Origin: Azospirillum lipoferum
GTDB taxonomy: Bacteria > Pseudomonadota > Alphaproteobacteria > Azospirillales > Azospirillaceae
NCBI RefSeq assembly: GCF_024170005.1
Contig: NZ_JALJXJ010000023.1
Location: 32,944 to 96,943 of the forward strand
Reading direction: 5' to 3'
DNA: 64,000 nt
The translations under genes and the position numbers were made by a program. Under the pieces are notes generated by a model. It was not told the DNA's origin and did not search any database. It saw only the letters and a list, made by a program, of their open reading frames with translations. The first letter of the stretch is position 1; each line of letters opens with the position of its first letter. Positions 18,871 to 27,911 of this stretch are shown one piece after another.

Positions 18871-19893
18871 ATGGCTCAGAAGGTTCGTGAGGACTACCGG
18901 ACCCTCACCGGCCCGGAAAAGGCCGCCATCATGATGCTTGCGCTGGGTGAAGAACATTCGTCCAAGCTGTTCTCGATGATGGACGACGAGGAGATCAAGG
19001 AACTGTCCCAGGTGATGGCGAACCTGGGCACCGTGTCGGCCAACCTGATCGAGCGGCTGTTCGTCGAGTTCGCCGAGCAGATGTCGTCGAGCGGCACCGT
19101 CGTCGGCTCCTTCGATTCGACCGAGCGGCTGCTGCTGAAGACCCTGCCGAAGGACAAGGTCGACCAGATCATGGAGGACATCCGTGGTCCGGCCGGCCGA
19201 ACCATGTGGGACAAGCTGACCAACGTGAATGAGTCGGTTCTGTCCAACTATCTGAAGAACGAATATCCGCAGACCGTCGCCGTCGTCCTGTCCAAGATCC
19301 GCTCCGACCATGCCGGCCGCGTCCTGGCCCAGCTGCCGGAAAGCTTCGCCATGGAGGTCATCATGCGCATGCTGCGTATGGAGGCGGTGCAGAAGGAGGT
19401 TTTGGACGATGTCGAGCGCACGCTGCGCACCGAGTTTATGACCAACCTCGCCCGCACCAGCCGGCGCGACAGCCACGAGATGCTGGCGGAGATCTTCAAC
19501 GGGCTGGACCGCACCACCGAGCATCGCTTCATGGCGGCGCTGGAGGAACGCAACCGCGACAGCGCCGAGCGCATCAAGTCGCTGATGTTCACCTTCGAGG
19601 ATCTGTCGAAGCTCGACCCTACCGGCGTACAGACGATGCTGCGCACGGTCGACAAGCAGAAGCTGGGCACCGCGCTGAAGGGAGCGTCGGAGTCGCTGAA
19701 GGACCTGTTCTTCTCCAACATGTCCGAGCGCGCCGCCAAGATCCTGCGCGAGGACATGGCCGCCATGGGTCCGGTCCGCGTCCGCGACGTGGACGAGGCG
19801 CAGATGTACATGGTGCAGCTGGCGAAGGATCTGGCCGCCCGCGGCGAACTGGTCCTGGCCGAGGGCAGCGGCGAGAACGAGCTGATCTACTGA
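18871..19893 (+). CDS. fliG: Flagellar motor switch protein FliG
   Basis: 340 residues, normal full length. The N-terminal domain begins LTGPEKAAIMMLALGEEHSSKLF. The middle domain has the EYPQT variant of the EHPQT motif in ALKNEYPQTVAVVLS-type context. The C-terminal torque domain contains MFTFEDLSKLDPTGVQTMLRTVDKQKLGTALKGA, with the charged residues that meet the stator MotA. A ribosome site AAGGG lies 6 bases upstream. It sits alone, with no fliF, fliH or other flagellar genes within 40 kb to the right or 18 kb to the left, so it is an orphan copy. Confidence 0.95.
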   Translation: MAQKVREDYRTLTGPEKAAIMMLALGEEHSSKLFSMMDDEEIKELSQVMANLGTVSANLIERLFVEFAEQMSSSGTVVGSFDSTERLLLKTLPKDKVDQIMEDIRGPAGRTMWDKLTNVNESVLSNYLKNEYPQTVAVVLSKIRSDHAGRVLAQLPESFAMEVIMRMLRMEAVQKEVLDDVERTLRTEFMTNLARTSRRDSHEMLAEIFNGLDRTTEHRFMAALEERNRDSAERIKSLMFTFEDLSKLDPTGVQTMLRTVDKQKLGTALKGASESLKDLFFSNMSERAAKILREDMAAMGPVRVRDVDEAQMYMVQLAKDLAARGELVLAEGSGENELIY

Positions 19894-20114
19894 CCCGTCG
19901 CGGCTGCTCCCCTCCACAAGCAATCGGCGATAAGCAGCGGACAGCGCTGACTTTTTTCCGCGCCCCCTCACACGGGGTTTGACGGAAGGTCCGGAACGGT
20001 GAACCCTTGGTGTCCGAAAAAGGGCGGGATCAGGGGGCGTCTTCCGCTCCCGTCCGACCGGCCAGAAGGCCGGCGGGTGCCGCATCGGCCAATAACAGGG
20101 AGCTTCCGAACATC

Positions 20115-21125
20115 ATGACCGCTGACACGCTGCAATCCCGTCTCATCGGCCGGGTGGCCGGTCCGATCGTCGCCGGCCTGCTGGGTCTGGGCGTCGCCGC
20201 CGGGCCGCTGGCGGCCGCAGCCGAGACCTGGGACATGCCGACGCCGTACCCGGACACGAACCTGCACACCATCGTGGTGAAGCAGTTCGCCGACGACGTG
20301 AAGGCGGCCACCGCCGGCAAGATCCAGATCACCGTCCATTCCAACGGCTCGCTGATCCGCCATCCGGAGATCAAGCGCGCGGTCCAGTCCGGGCAGGCCC
20401 AGCTGGGCGAGGTGCTGATCAGTTCCTGGGCGAACGAGGATCCGCTCTACGGCCTCGATTCGGTGCCCTTCCTCGCCACCGACTTCAAGTCGGCGCACAA
20501 GCTGTACGAGGTCTCCAAGCCCTATCTGGAAAAGAAGCTGGAGCGCCAGCGCCTGAAACTGCTCTATTCGATCCCGTGGCCGCCGCAGGGCCTCTATGTG
20601 AAGGACGAGATCCAGTCGGTCGAAGGGCTGAAGAGCCAGAAGTTCCGCGCCTACAACCCCGCCACCACCCGCATCGCCGAACTGAGCGGCGCTATCCCGG
20701 TGAAGATCGAGGCGGCCGAAGTGGCGCAGGCCTTCGGCACCGGCATCGTCACCGCGATGATCACGTCGGCCGCCACCGGTGTCGACACCAAGGCCTGGGA
20801 CTTCGTGAAGGTCTATTACGACGTCCAGGCCTGGCTGCCGCGCAACATGGTGTTCGTCAACGCCGAGGTGTGGAAGGGGCTGGACGCCGGCACCCAGAAG
20901 GCGATCCAGGACGCCGCGGCGAAGGCCGAGGCGACCGGCTGGGCCGAGTGGGAGAAGAAGACGGCCGATCTGAACAAGACGATGGCCGACAATGGCATGA
21001 AGGTGCTGCCGCCATCCGACAAACTGAAGGAAGGCCTATCCGCCATCGGCAAGACCATGACCGCGGAATGGACCAAGGCCGCCGGTGCCGATGGCGAGGC
21101 GATCATCTCCGCCTTCGGCAAGTAA
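20115..21125 (+). CDS. dctP: TRAP transporter solute-binding protein (DctP)
   Basis: 336 residues. ATG 20115 is chosen because it begins a signal peptide (MTADTLQSRLIGRVAGPIVAGL...GPLAAAAET); the longer frame from 20007 adds a non-signal leader. The DctP fold follows: ETWDMPTPYPDTNLHT, then GSLIRHPEIKRAVQSGQAQLGEVLIS, and RAYNPATTRIAELSGAIPVKIEAAEVAQAFGTGIV, where the Arg that grips the carboxylate of the ligand usually lies (GLKSQKFRAYN). It starts a five-gene run dctP-dctQ-dctM-pxpB-pxpC. Confidence 0.92.
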   Translation: MTADTLQSRLIGRVAGPIVAGLLGLGVAAGPLAAAAETWDMPTPYPDTNLHTIVVKQFADDVKAATAGKIQITVHSNGSLIRHPEIKRAVQSGQAQLGEVLISSWANEDPLYGLDSVPFLATDFKSAHKLYEVSKPYLEKKLERQRLKLLYSIPWPPQGLYVKDEIQSVEGLKSQKFRAYNPATTRIAELSGAIPVKIEAAEVAQAFGTGIVTAMITSAATGVDTKAWDFVKVYYDVQAWLPRNMVFVNAEVWKGLDAGTQKAIQDAAAKAEATGWAEWEKKTADLNKTMADNGMKVLPPSDKLKEGLSAIGKTMTAEWTKAAGADGEAIISAFGK

Positions 21126-21225
21126 CCGGTCCGGATGGCTCCGGCCGGCGCCGCCACCACGGGGTAGCCGGCCGGCCCCCTCCGCGCCCCTTCGCTCCGC
21201 TCCGACCGCAGGAGGTGGTTGCGCC

Positions 21226-21735
21226 ATGCGCACCGCACTGTCCATCCTTTACCGCGCCGCCGAGATCCTGGGCGCGGTCCTGCTTGCCGCCATCGCCGTC
21301 CTGATCGTGACGCAGGTGGCCTCCCGATTGCTCGACCGCATGGTGCCGGGGGCCGACGAGCTTGCCGGCTACTGCATGGCGGCGTCCTTCTTCCTGATGC
21401 TGGGACCGGCGCTGCGCCGCGGCGCGCATATCCGCGTCGGCGTGCTGGTGGAGCGGCTGAACGGCACCGCCCGCCGCGTCATGGAGTTGCTGTGCCTCGG
21501 CTTCGCCACCGCGCTCAGCAGCTATTTCGCCTGGTACTGGCTGCGCATGACTTACGATTCCTATGATTTTGGCGATCTCAGCCAGGGCGTGCTGCCGGTC
21601 CCGCTGTGGATGCCGCAGGCGCTGATGGCGGTGGGTTTGGTGGTGCTGGTCATCGCCCTGATCGACGATCTGCTGGCCGTGCTGGCGGGGCGCGACGCCT
21701 CCTACCAGCATGCCGGCATGCAGAGCGAGGGCTGA
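21226..21735 (+). CDS. dctQ: TRAP transporter small membrane subunit (DctQ)
   Basis: 169 residues from ATG 21226, preceded by the strong site AGGAGGTGG. Four membrane helices are visible, with the typical RAAEILGAVLLAAIAVLIVTQVASR first helix, ADELAGYCMAASFFLMLGPALRRGAHIRVGVLVERL, and the final WMPQALMAVGLVVLVIALIDDLLA. It couples the binding protein to the large permease. Its stop is 3 bp from the next start. Confidence 0.92.
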   Translation: MRTALSILYRAAEILGAVLLAAIAVLIVTQVASRLLDRMVPGADELAGYCMAASFFLMLGPALRRGAHIRVGVLVERLNGTARRVMELLCLGFATALSSYFAWYWLRMTYDSYDFGDLSQGVLPVPLWMPQALMAVGLVVLVIALIDDLLAVLAGRDASYQHAGMQSEG

Positions 21736-21738
21736 GCG

Positions 21739-23040
21739 ATGGATCAGACGACCGCATCCATCGTCGTCGTGGTGACGATGTTCCTGATGCTGGGGGCCGG
21801 CGTGTGGGTGGCGCTGGCGCTGGCCGGCGTCGGCTTCGTCGCCATGGCGCTGTTCACCGCAAGGCCGGTGGGCATGGTGATGGCGACCAACATCTGGGGG
21901 GCCAGCACCTCCTGGACGCTGACGGCCTTGCCGCTGTTCATCTGGATGGGCGAGATCCTGTTCCGCACCCGCATCTCGTCCGACATGTTCAAGGGGCTGG
22001 CACCCTGGACCGGCTGGCTGCCCGGCCGGCTGATGCATGTGAACATCATCGGCTGCTCGATCTTCGCCGCGGTCTCCGGGTCCTCGGCCGCCACCGCCGC
22101 CACCATCGGCCGCATGACGATCCCGGAACTGAACCGGCGCGGCTACGACCCGATGATGACGCTGGGCTCGCTGGCCGGCGCCGGCACGCTGGGCCTGCTG
22201 ATCCCGCCGTCGATCATCATGATCGTCTACGGCGTCGCCGCCGACGTGTCGATCGCCCGGCTGTTCATTGCCGGCGTCATTCCCGGCATCGTCCTGACCG
22301 GCCTGTTCATGCTGTATGTCGGCGGCTGGTCGCTGCTGAACCCCGGCCGGGTGCCGCCGCCTGAGCCATCGCAGAGCTTCGCGGCAAAGATCCGCGACAC
22401 CGGCGCGCTGATCCCGGTGGTGATGCTGATCACCGCGGTCCTGGGCTCCATCTATGTCGGCATCGCCACCCCGACGGAGGCCGCCGGCATCGGCGTGCTC
22501 GGTTCGCTGGTGCTGGCGCTGGTGACCGGCACGCTGAGCTGGACGACCTTCCGCGACAGCCTGTTCGGCGCCGCCCACACCTCCTGCATGATCGGCTTCA
22601 TCCTGGCAGGTGCGGCTTTCCTGACGGTGGCGATGGGCTACACCGGCATCCCGCGCCTGCTGGCCGAATGGATCACCACCATGCAGTTGTCGCCGGCGGC
22701 GCTGCTGGTGGCGCTGACCGCCTTCTTCGTCGTGATGGGCTGCTTCCTCGACGGCATCTCGATGGTCGTGCTGACCACCTCGGTCATCCTGCCGATGGTG
22801 CAGCGGGCGGGCATCGACCTGCTGTGGTTCGGCATCTACATCATCATCGTGGTGGAGATGGCCCAGATCACCCCGCCGGTCGGCTTCAACCTGTTCGTGC
22901 TGCAATCGATGACCGGCAAGGACATCTTCACCATCGGCAAGGCCAGCCTGCCCTTCTTTCTGCTGATGGTGGTGATGGTCGCTCTGCTGTGGGTGTTCCC
23001 CGGCATGGTGTCCTGGCTGCCCTCGATGATGATCGGCTGA
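21739..23040 (+). CDS. dctM: TRAP transporter large permease subunit (DctM)
   Basis: 433 residues with about 12 membrane helices. Landmarks of the DctM family: PLFIWMGEILFRTRISSDMFKGLAPWTGWLPGRLMHVNI, the SGSSAATAATIGRMTIPELNRRGYDP signature, the GTLGLLIPPSIIMIVYGVAADVSIARLFIAGVIPG stretch, and the mirrored second half with TPTEAAGIGVLGSLVL. It carries the Na+/H+-coupled transport path. Substrate is inferred only from the downstream pxpBC genes. Confidence 0.94.
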   Translation: MDQTTASIVVVVTMFLMLGAGVWVALALAGVGFVAMALFTARPVGMVMATNIWGASTSWTLTALPLFIWMGEILFRTRISSDMFKGLAPWTGWLPGRLMHVNIIGCSIFAAVSGSSAATAATIGRMTIPELNRRGYDPMMTLGSLAGAGTLGLLIPPSIIMIVYGVAADVSIARLFIAGVIPGIVLTGLFMLYVGGWSLLNPGRVPPPEPSQSFAAKIRDTGALIPVVMLITAVLGSIYVGIATPTEAAGIGVLGSLVLALVTGTLSWTTFRDSLFGAAHTSCMIGFILAGAAFLTVAMGYTGIPRLLAEWITTMQLSPAALLVALTAFFVVMGCFLDGISMVVLTTSVILPMVQRAGIDLLWFGIYIIIVVEMAQITPPVGFNLFVLQSMTGKDIFTIGKASLPFFLLMVVMVALLWVFPGMVSWLPSMMIG

Positions 23041-23050
23041 GGAGAAAGGC

Positions 23051-23770
23051 GTGGAGGTCCGTTTCACCAGTTCCGGCGATACCGCTTTCAACGTCGAGTT
23101 CGGCGAGGCCATCGACCGGGCGACCAACGCCCGCGTCATGGCCCTGCACGCCCGGCTGAAGGCCGCCCCGCCGCCGGGGCTGGTGGAGACGGTGCCGACC
23201 TTCCGTTCGCTGCTGGTGGTCTACGATCCCGTCGCCACCAGCCGCCGGGAGATGCAGGCGGCTGTGGAGACGGTGCTGGCCGACAGCGACACCGCTCCGG
23301 GGGACGGGCGGCTGTGGCGCCTGCCGGTCTGCTACGACCCGGACCTCGGCGCCGATCTGGCGGAATTGGCGGACGCGCTGGGCCTGACCATGGAGCGGGT
23401 GGCGGCGCTGCACGGATCGGCCGAGTATTTCGTCTACATGCTCGGCTTCATGCCGGGCTTCGGCTACATGGGCGACCTGCCGGTGGAGCTGGACCGGCCG
23501 CGCCGGAGCGAACCGCGGGTGCGGGTGCCGGCCGGCTCCGTCGCCGTCGCCGGGCGGCTGACCACCGTCTATCCCTGGGAGAGCCCCGGCGGCTGGCACC
23601 TGATCGGCCGCTGTCCGGTGCCGCTCTATGACGGCGGCCGGCCCGATCCGGTTCTGCTGGCGGCCGGTGACCGGGTGCGTTTCGAGGCGGTGGACCGCGC
23701 CACCTTCGACGGAATCGCGGAGGCCGTCGGCACCGGCTGCTTCGATCCCGCCAGCCTGAGGGCGGCGTGA
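23051..23770 (+). CDS. pxpB: 5-oxoprolinase subunit PxpB (KipI family)
   Basis: 239 residues, starting at GTG 23051 with GGAGAAAGG just upstream. KipI-type features: EVRFTSSGDTAFNVEFGEAIDRATNARV at the start, YMLGFMPGFGYMGDLP in the middle, then RVRVPAGSVAVAGRLTTVYPWESPGGWHLIGRCPVPLYD, the diagnostic PGGW motif. With PxpC and PxpA this forms the ATP-dependent enzyme that opens 5-oxoproline (pyroglutamate) to glutamate. It overlaps pxpC. Confidence 0.9.
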   Translation: MEVRFTSSGDTAFNVEFGEAIDRATNARVMALHARLKAAPPPGLVETVPTFRSLLVVYDPVATSRREMQAAVETVLADSDTAPGDGRLWRLPVCYDPDLGADLAELADALGLTMERVAALHGSAEYFVYMLGFMPGFGYMGDLPVELDRPRRSEPRVRVPAGSVAVAGRLTTVYPWESPGGWHLIGRCPVPLYDGGRPDPVLLAAGDRVRFEAVDRATFDGIAEAVGTGCFDPASLRAA

Positions 23771-24828
23771 TGGCCGCCTTTCTCACAGTGATCCAGCCGG
23801 GCCTGTTCGCGACGGTCCAGGATTTGGGACGCTTCGGCTTCCAGGAACTCGGCATGCCGGTGGCTGGCGCGCTCGACCCGGTGGCCCTGCGGCTGGCCAA
23901 TGCACTGGTCGGCAATCCGCTGGGGATGGCCGGATTGGAGATCGCCCTGCTCGGCCCTGCCCTGCGGGTGGATGCGCCCTCCGTCCGCATCGCCGCGGTC
24001 GGTCCGCTGACCATGACTCTGGAGCGGCTGGACGCCGCCCCGCAACCACTCGCTCCCCACCGCAGCCACACCCTGCATCAGGGCGACGTGCTGCGGCTGG
24101 GCGCGGTGGATGGGGCCTCCGTTGCCTGTCTGGCGGTGGCCGGCGGCTTCGCGCTGGCCCCGGTGATGGGCAGCCTGTCCAGCTATGTGCGCGCTGGCAT
24201 CGGCCCGCTGGGCGGGCGGCCGCTGACCGAGGGAGACCGGCTGCCGCTGGCCCGTGACGGCGCCCCCGACGGGCCGGACGTCGAACTGCCGCAGCCACCG
24301 GATTACGGTGCCGGACCGCTGCGCGTCGTGCCGGGACCGCAGGAGGACCGCTTCACCGAAGCGGCACTGAAGACTTTCCTGTCCGCGACCTACCGCGTCG
24401 GCAGCCAAGCCGACCGCATGGGCCTGCGGTTGGACGGACCGGCGCTGGAGCATCGCGGCTCCGCCGACATCCCGTCGGACGGGCTGGTCACCGGCTCCAT
24501 CCAGGTGCCGGGCAACGGGCAGCCGATCCTGCTGCTGAACGACCACCAGACGGCCGGCGGCTATGCCAAGATCGCCACGGTGATCTCGGCCGACCTGCCC
24601 CGCGCCGGCCGCCTGCGCCCCGGCGACGGCCTGTCTTTCCAGGCGGTGACGGTGGAGGCCGCCGAAGCGATGCGCCGCAGCCGGGAACAGGCCATCGCCG
24701 GCTGGATCCGCGCCATCCGCCCGGTGCGCCCGGCCGGTGGCATCGACCTGGAGGCGCTCTATGCCGAGAATCTGATCTCCGGCACCGTAGACATCGTCAA
24801 TGGCGGCAGCGATCTGCCCCTGCTGTGA
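23770..24828 (+). CDS. pxpC: 5-oxoprolinase subunit PxpC (KipA / biotin-dependent carboxyltransferase family)
   Basis: 352 residues. ATG 23770 overlaps the preceding stop (TGATG); a GTG three bases earlier is an alternative. Family signatures: TVIQPGLFATVQDLGRFGFQELGMPVAGALDPVALRLANALVGNP at the start, and SDGLVTGSIQVPGNGQPILLLNDHQTAGGYAKIATVISADLP in the second half. It forms the PxpB-PxpC catalytic complex. The third subunit gene, pxpA (LamB/YcsF family), is not in the window. Confidence 0.91.
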   Translation: MAAFLTVIQPGLFATVQDLGRFGFQELGMPVAGALDPVALRLANALVGNPLGMAGLEIALLGPALRVDAPSVRIAAVGPLTMTLERLDAAPQPLAPHRSHTLHQGDVLRLGAVDGASVACLAVAGGFALAPVMGSLSSYVRAGIGPLGGRPLTEGDRLPLARDGAPDGPDVELPQPPDYGAGPLRVVPGPQEDRFTEAALKTFLSATYRVGSQADRMGLRLDGPALEHRGSADIPSDGLVTGSIQVPGNGQPILLLNDHQTAGGYAKIATVISADLPRAGRLRPGDGLSFQAVTVEAAEAMRRSREQAIAGWIRAIRPVRPAGGIDLEALYAENLISGTVDIVNGGSDLPLL

Positions 24829-24867
24829 CGCGTCCGCCCCCCGATCGCCTCCTTCATGATGTTCCCC

Positions 24868-26004
24868 TCAGGAAACGGGCACAGGCTCCTTCACACCGGC
24901 CTCGCGATGGCGGCAGACCCGGTCCCGGCCACCCTGCTTGGCCTGATAGAGCGCCATGTCGGCCGCCTTGATCATCACGTCGGCACGGTCGATGTCGGGC
25001 GTCAGGGTCGAAACCCCGATGCTGACCGTCACATGCAGGATCGCGCCGTCCTGTGGAATGGCGAGGTCGCGGACGGCGCAACGCAGGCGTTCGGCAAGCA
25101 GGGCCGCTCCGTCGACCGGCGCATTGGGAAGCAGGATGGCGAACTCCTCGCCGCCGAAACGGGCGACGAGGTCGCTCTGCCGCACGCTGCGCTGAAGCAG
25201 CCGGCTGAGCGCCACCAGCACCACGTCGCCGGCATCATGCCCGCGGGTGTCGTTCACCTCCTTGAAATGGTCGATGTCCAGCATCAGCAGGGACACCGGC
25301 GTGTCGTGGCGCAGCGCGCCGGCCACGGTCCGATCGATCGCCGCGAAAAACGCCCGGCGATTCGCCAGACCGGTCAGAGGGTCGCTCAGCGCAGCGTCCC
25401 GCAGCATCTTTTCCGTATCAACGCGGCGGCACTCGCGTCCCAGCATCGTGCCCAGCATCAGGATGCCCCCCACCGTGAACAGCGCGATGGGCAGCCCGCC
25501 GTTGACGAAGATCGGAAATGCGACCTCCCAAGGCAGCACGAAGATGCTGAGCGAGTGGAGTGCCGCGACCGGAGCCAGGACGAACAGCGGCCTTGCGGTT
25601 CGCCAGCCCGGCACGGGAACCAGCCACCAGACCAGCAGCCCCGCGGCACCGGCCATCAGAATCCCGACTACACCCGGCATAACGCCGGCCCCGCCGACCG
25701 CAGCGCGCGCGGCCGACACGAGTCCGGCGGCCAGTATGGCCGCCAGCGGTCCGCCGAAGGGCGCGGCCAGCACCACCGGCACCGTCTTGACGTCCAGATT
25801 GATGCCGGGAAGGATGGGGACCGACTGCAGCATGGCCGTCACGCCACCGGCACCGAACAGCAGGCCCAGGCAAAGCTGGCGTAACCAGGGCCGATCACCC
25901 AGCCGGTGCAGGACCGTTCCATAGATCAGCGTCATCAGCGCCAGCAGCCCGACGCCACCCGCAAGTGCGGTCATGATCGTTCCCGTGGCGCTGTGTTCCT
26001 CCAC
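24868..26004 (-). CDS. Membrane diguanylate cyclase with 5TM LytS-type sensor
   Basis: 378 residues from GTG 26004, preceded by AAGGGGAG at good spacing; the ATG at 25974 lacks one. About six membrane helices (residues ~12-200) resemble the 5TMR-LYT module, including GAGGVTAMLQSVPILPGINLDVKTVPVVLAAPFGGPLAAILAA. The C-terminal GGDEF domain has the active variant GGEEF at 284-288, and RQSD five residues before it supplies the RxxD product-inhibition site. It should make c-di-GMP with feedback inhibition. The ligand is unknown. Transcribed away from the uronate operon. Confidence 0.9.
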   Translation of the reverse strand: MEEHSATGTIMTALAGGVGLLALMTLIYGTVLHRLGDRPWLRQLCLGLLFGAGGVTAMLQSVPILPGINLDVKTVPVVLAAPFGGPLAAILAAGLVSAARAAVGGAGVMPGVVGILMAGAAGLLVWWLVPVPGWRTARPLFVLAPVAALHSLSIFVLPWEVAFPIFVNGGLPIALFTVGGILMLGTMLGRECRRVDTEKMLRDAALSDPLTGLANRRAFFAAIDRTVAGALRHDTPVSLLMLDIDHFKEVNDTRGHDAGDVVLVALSRLLQRSVRQSDLVARFGGEEFAILLPNAPVDGAALLAERLRCAVRDLAIPQDGAILHVTVSIGVSTLTPDIDRADVMIKAADMALYQAKQGGRDRVCRHREAGVKEPVPVS

Positions 26005-26489
26005 CTGCGGCTCCCCTTTGAGTGTGCAGTGGCCGATCTTCCGCCAATCATCTTTTGCGCATACTCTGGTATTATACATTGGGGTTTGCCCCAAATGTTG
26101 GCCAATCACGAAGCCCGAAGCCGGCGACAAAGCCGGAGGGCCAAGCCAGGGTTCGCCGCGATTTCGCATAGGCGCCGCCTGACGATATGCCGCAGATGGT
26201 GTGGTTGACCAACGAGGACCGGCGCAACTACCATACCAGCAACTGGAATGGTAGTATGCGACGCCACGAACGGTTCCCAAGCGGCACCGCTCCCGACGAT
26301 GGCCTGACTGATCCAGGAAACAGTTCTGAAACGTGCGACCGCCGCCGGACGACGCTGTGGGGCTGCCGAATGACCGGCTCCCGCGCGAAGCCATCCGGTG
26401 CGCCCAATGCGAAACAGGCCTGGCGCCTGTGTGGGGGCCGGTGTGCGGACACCGGGCGGCGGCGTGCGTCCTGGCTGGAGACGCCAATC
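26005..26489. other. Long divergent intergenic region upstream of the uronate operon
   Basis: 485 bp between the diguanylate cyclase and MFS starts; no gene supported. The left third is relatively A/T-rich (about 26030-26100) and contains TCTGGTATTATACATTGG, a plausible promoter/operator area. The inverted repeat listed separately lies at 26227-26255. Confidence 0.5.
26227..26255. promoter_or_regulatory. Candidate uronate-regulator operator (inverted repeat)
   Basis: ACTACCATACCAG (26227-26239) and CTGGAATGGTAGT (26243-26255) are complementary at 12 of 13 positions with a 3-base centre. The ACCATACCAG/CTGG-ATGGT core resembles TGGTATACCA-type sites of GntR/FadR-family regulators that control uxu genes in other proteobacteria. 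It lies 235 bp upstream of the MFS start. No regulator gene is adjacent. Confidence 0.5.
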
Positions 26490-27863
26490 ATGAGCGAACA
26501 GATCATTGCCGACGCCGGAACCGGCCAGTCGGCGGAACCGGCCCGCCGGGCCGGCGGAATCGGCAACGCGGCAGGCAAAGCGGCGGTCACGGTGAGCAAG
26601 GCCATCGGCCGCTACCGCTGGACCATCTGCGGCCTGCTCTTCTTCTCGACCACCATCAACTACATGGACCGACAGGTCCTGGGCCTGCTGAAGTCCACGC
26701 TGATGGGCGACATGGGCTGGACCGAGTCGGACTTCGGCGACATCGTCGCCGCCTTCTCGCTGGCCTACGCCTTCGGCTATGTCGGCTGCGGCCGGCTGAT
26801 GGACAAGATCGGCATCCGCATCGGCCTGCCGGCCGCCGTCGCCGGCTGGAGCTTCTTCGCCTGCGTCCATGCCTTCATGGGCAGCGTCTTCGGCTTCAAG
26901 GTGGCGCGCGCCGGCCTGGGCCTGACCGAGGGCGGCAACTTCCCGGCCTCGATCAAGGCGGTGTCGGAGTGGTTCCCGGCCAAGGAACGGGCGCTCGCCA
27001 CCGGCATCTTCAACGCCGGGTCCAACGTCGGCGCCGTCGTGGCGCCGATCCTGGTGCCGATCCTGCTCGTCGCCTACGGCTGGCAGGCCGCCTTCCTGGT
27101 CACCGGCGGCATAGGCTTCTTCTGGGTCATCGCCTGGCTGCTGATCTACCGCAAGCCGGAAGACCATCCGAAGCTGACGGCGGAGGAGCTGGCCTATATC
27201 CGCAGCGATCCCGTCCAGCCGCAGGAGAACATCCCCTGGCTGAAGCTGCTGAGCTATCGCGGCACCTGGGCGAACATCGTCGGCACCTGCTTCTCGGCGC
27301 CCGTCTGGTGGTTCTACCTGAACTGGGTTCCCGGCTTCCTGAACAAGCAGTATGGCGTCAACCTGTTCGGGGCGATGCTGCCGCTGATCATCATCTACAC
27401 CATGGCCGATTTCGGCAGCGTCGGCGGCGGCTGGTTCTCCTCCCATCTGATCAAGCGCGGGGTGAAGCCGCTGCGTGCCCGCAAGCTGACCTTCCTGGTC
27501 TGCGGCCTGTGCGTGCTGCCGGTGTTCTTCGCCTCGACCGTGTCCAACATGTGGCTGGCCGTTCTGCTGATCGGCATCGCCGCCTCCGCCCACCAGGGCT
27601 ATTCGGCCAACGTCTACACCATCGTCTCCGACACCATGCCGCGCAACGCGGTGGGTTCGGTGGTCGGCATCGGCGGCTTCTGCGCCTACTTCGTCGGCAT
27701 GTTCGTGTCGATGGGCGTCGGTCGCCTGCTGGATGCGACCAACGGCAACTATCAGGTGCTGTTCGCCATCGCGTCGGTCCTCTACCTCGTCGGTCTGGCG
27801 ATCATGCACTTCATCCTGCCGAAGACCGGGTCGGGCAAGACCCCGGCCGGGATCGAGGTCTGA
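26490..27863 (+). CDS. MFS transporter, anion:cation symporter (ExuT-like hexuronate) type
   Basis: 457 residues from ATG 26490 (GGAG 8 bases upstream); a much longer frame from 26187 is not family-like. Twelve membrane helices. The first loop INYMDRQVLGLLKSTLMGDMGWTESDFGDIVAAFSLAYAFGYV matches ExuT/GudP transporters, as do LGLTEGGNFPASIKAVSEWFPAKERALATGIFNAGSNVGAVVAPI and the RNAVGSVVGIGGF segment. Followed by uxuB and uxuA, so glucuronate, galacturonate or their ketoacids are the likely substrate. Confidence 0.9.
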   Translation: MSEQIIADAGTGQSAEPARRAGGIGNAAGKAAVTVSKAIGRYRWTICGLLFFSTTINYMDRQVLGLLKSTLMGDMGWTESDFGDIVAAFSLAYAFGYVGCGRLMDKIGIRIGLPAAVAGWSFFACVHAFMGSVFGFKVARAGLGLTEGGNFPASIKAVSEWFPAKERALATGIFNAGSNVGAVVAPILVPILLVAYGWQAAFLVTGGIGFFWVIAWLLIYRKPEDHPKLTAEELAYIRSDPVQPQENIPWLKLLSYRGTWANIVGTCFSAPVWWFYLNWVPGFLNKQYGVNLFGAMLPLIIIYTMADFGSVGGGWFSSHLIKRGVKPLRARKLTFLVCGLCVLPVFFASTVSNMWLAVLLIGIAASAHQGYSANVYTIVSDTMPRNAVGSVVGIGGFCAYFVGMFVSMGVGRLLDATNGNYQVLFAIASVLYLVGLAIMHFILPKTGSGKTPAGIEV

Positions 27864-27888
27864 CCTTCACGTTCACTCCGTTCCGACA

Positions 27889-27911
27889 CTCCGGGGCGCC
27901 CTGCCCCGGAG
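27889..27911. terminator. Hairpin between MFS gene and uxuB
   Basis: CTCCGGGGC (27889-27897) pairs with GCCCCGGAG (27903-27911), a perfect 9-bp stem with a 5-base loop, 26 bp after the transporter stop. No T-run follows; probably an mRNA 3'-protecting or attenuating stem that sets transporter versus enzyme levels. Confidence 0.45.

Noticed and set aside
21103..23139. 678-codon open frame on the minus strand opposite the TRAP genes
   Set aside because: His/Gln/Arg-rich antisense shadow caused by GC bias; dctQ and dctM on the plus strand have full family motifs and coupling.
26106..27809. 567-codon minus-strand open frame
   Set aside because: Antisense to the MFS transporter gene, Gly/Asp/Arg-rich shadow.
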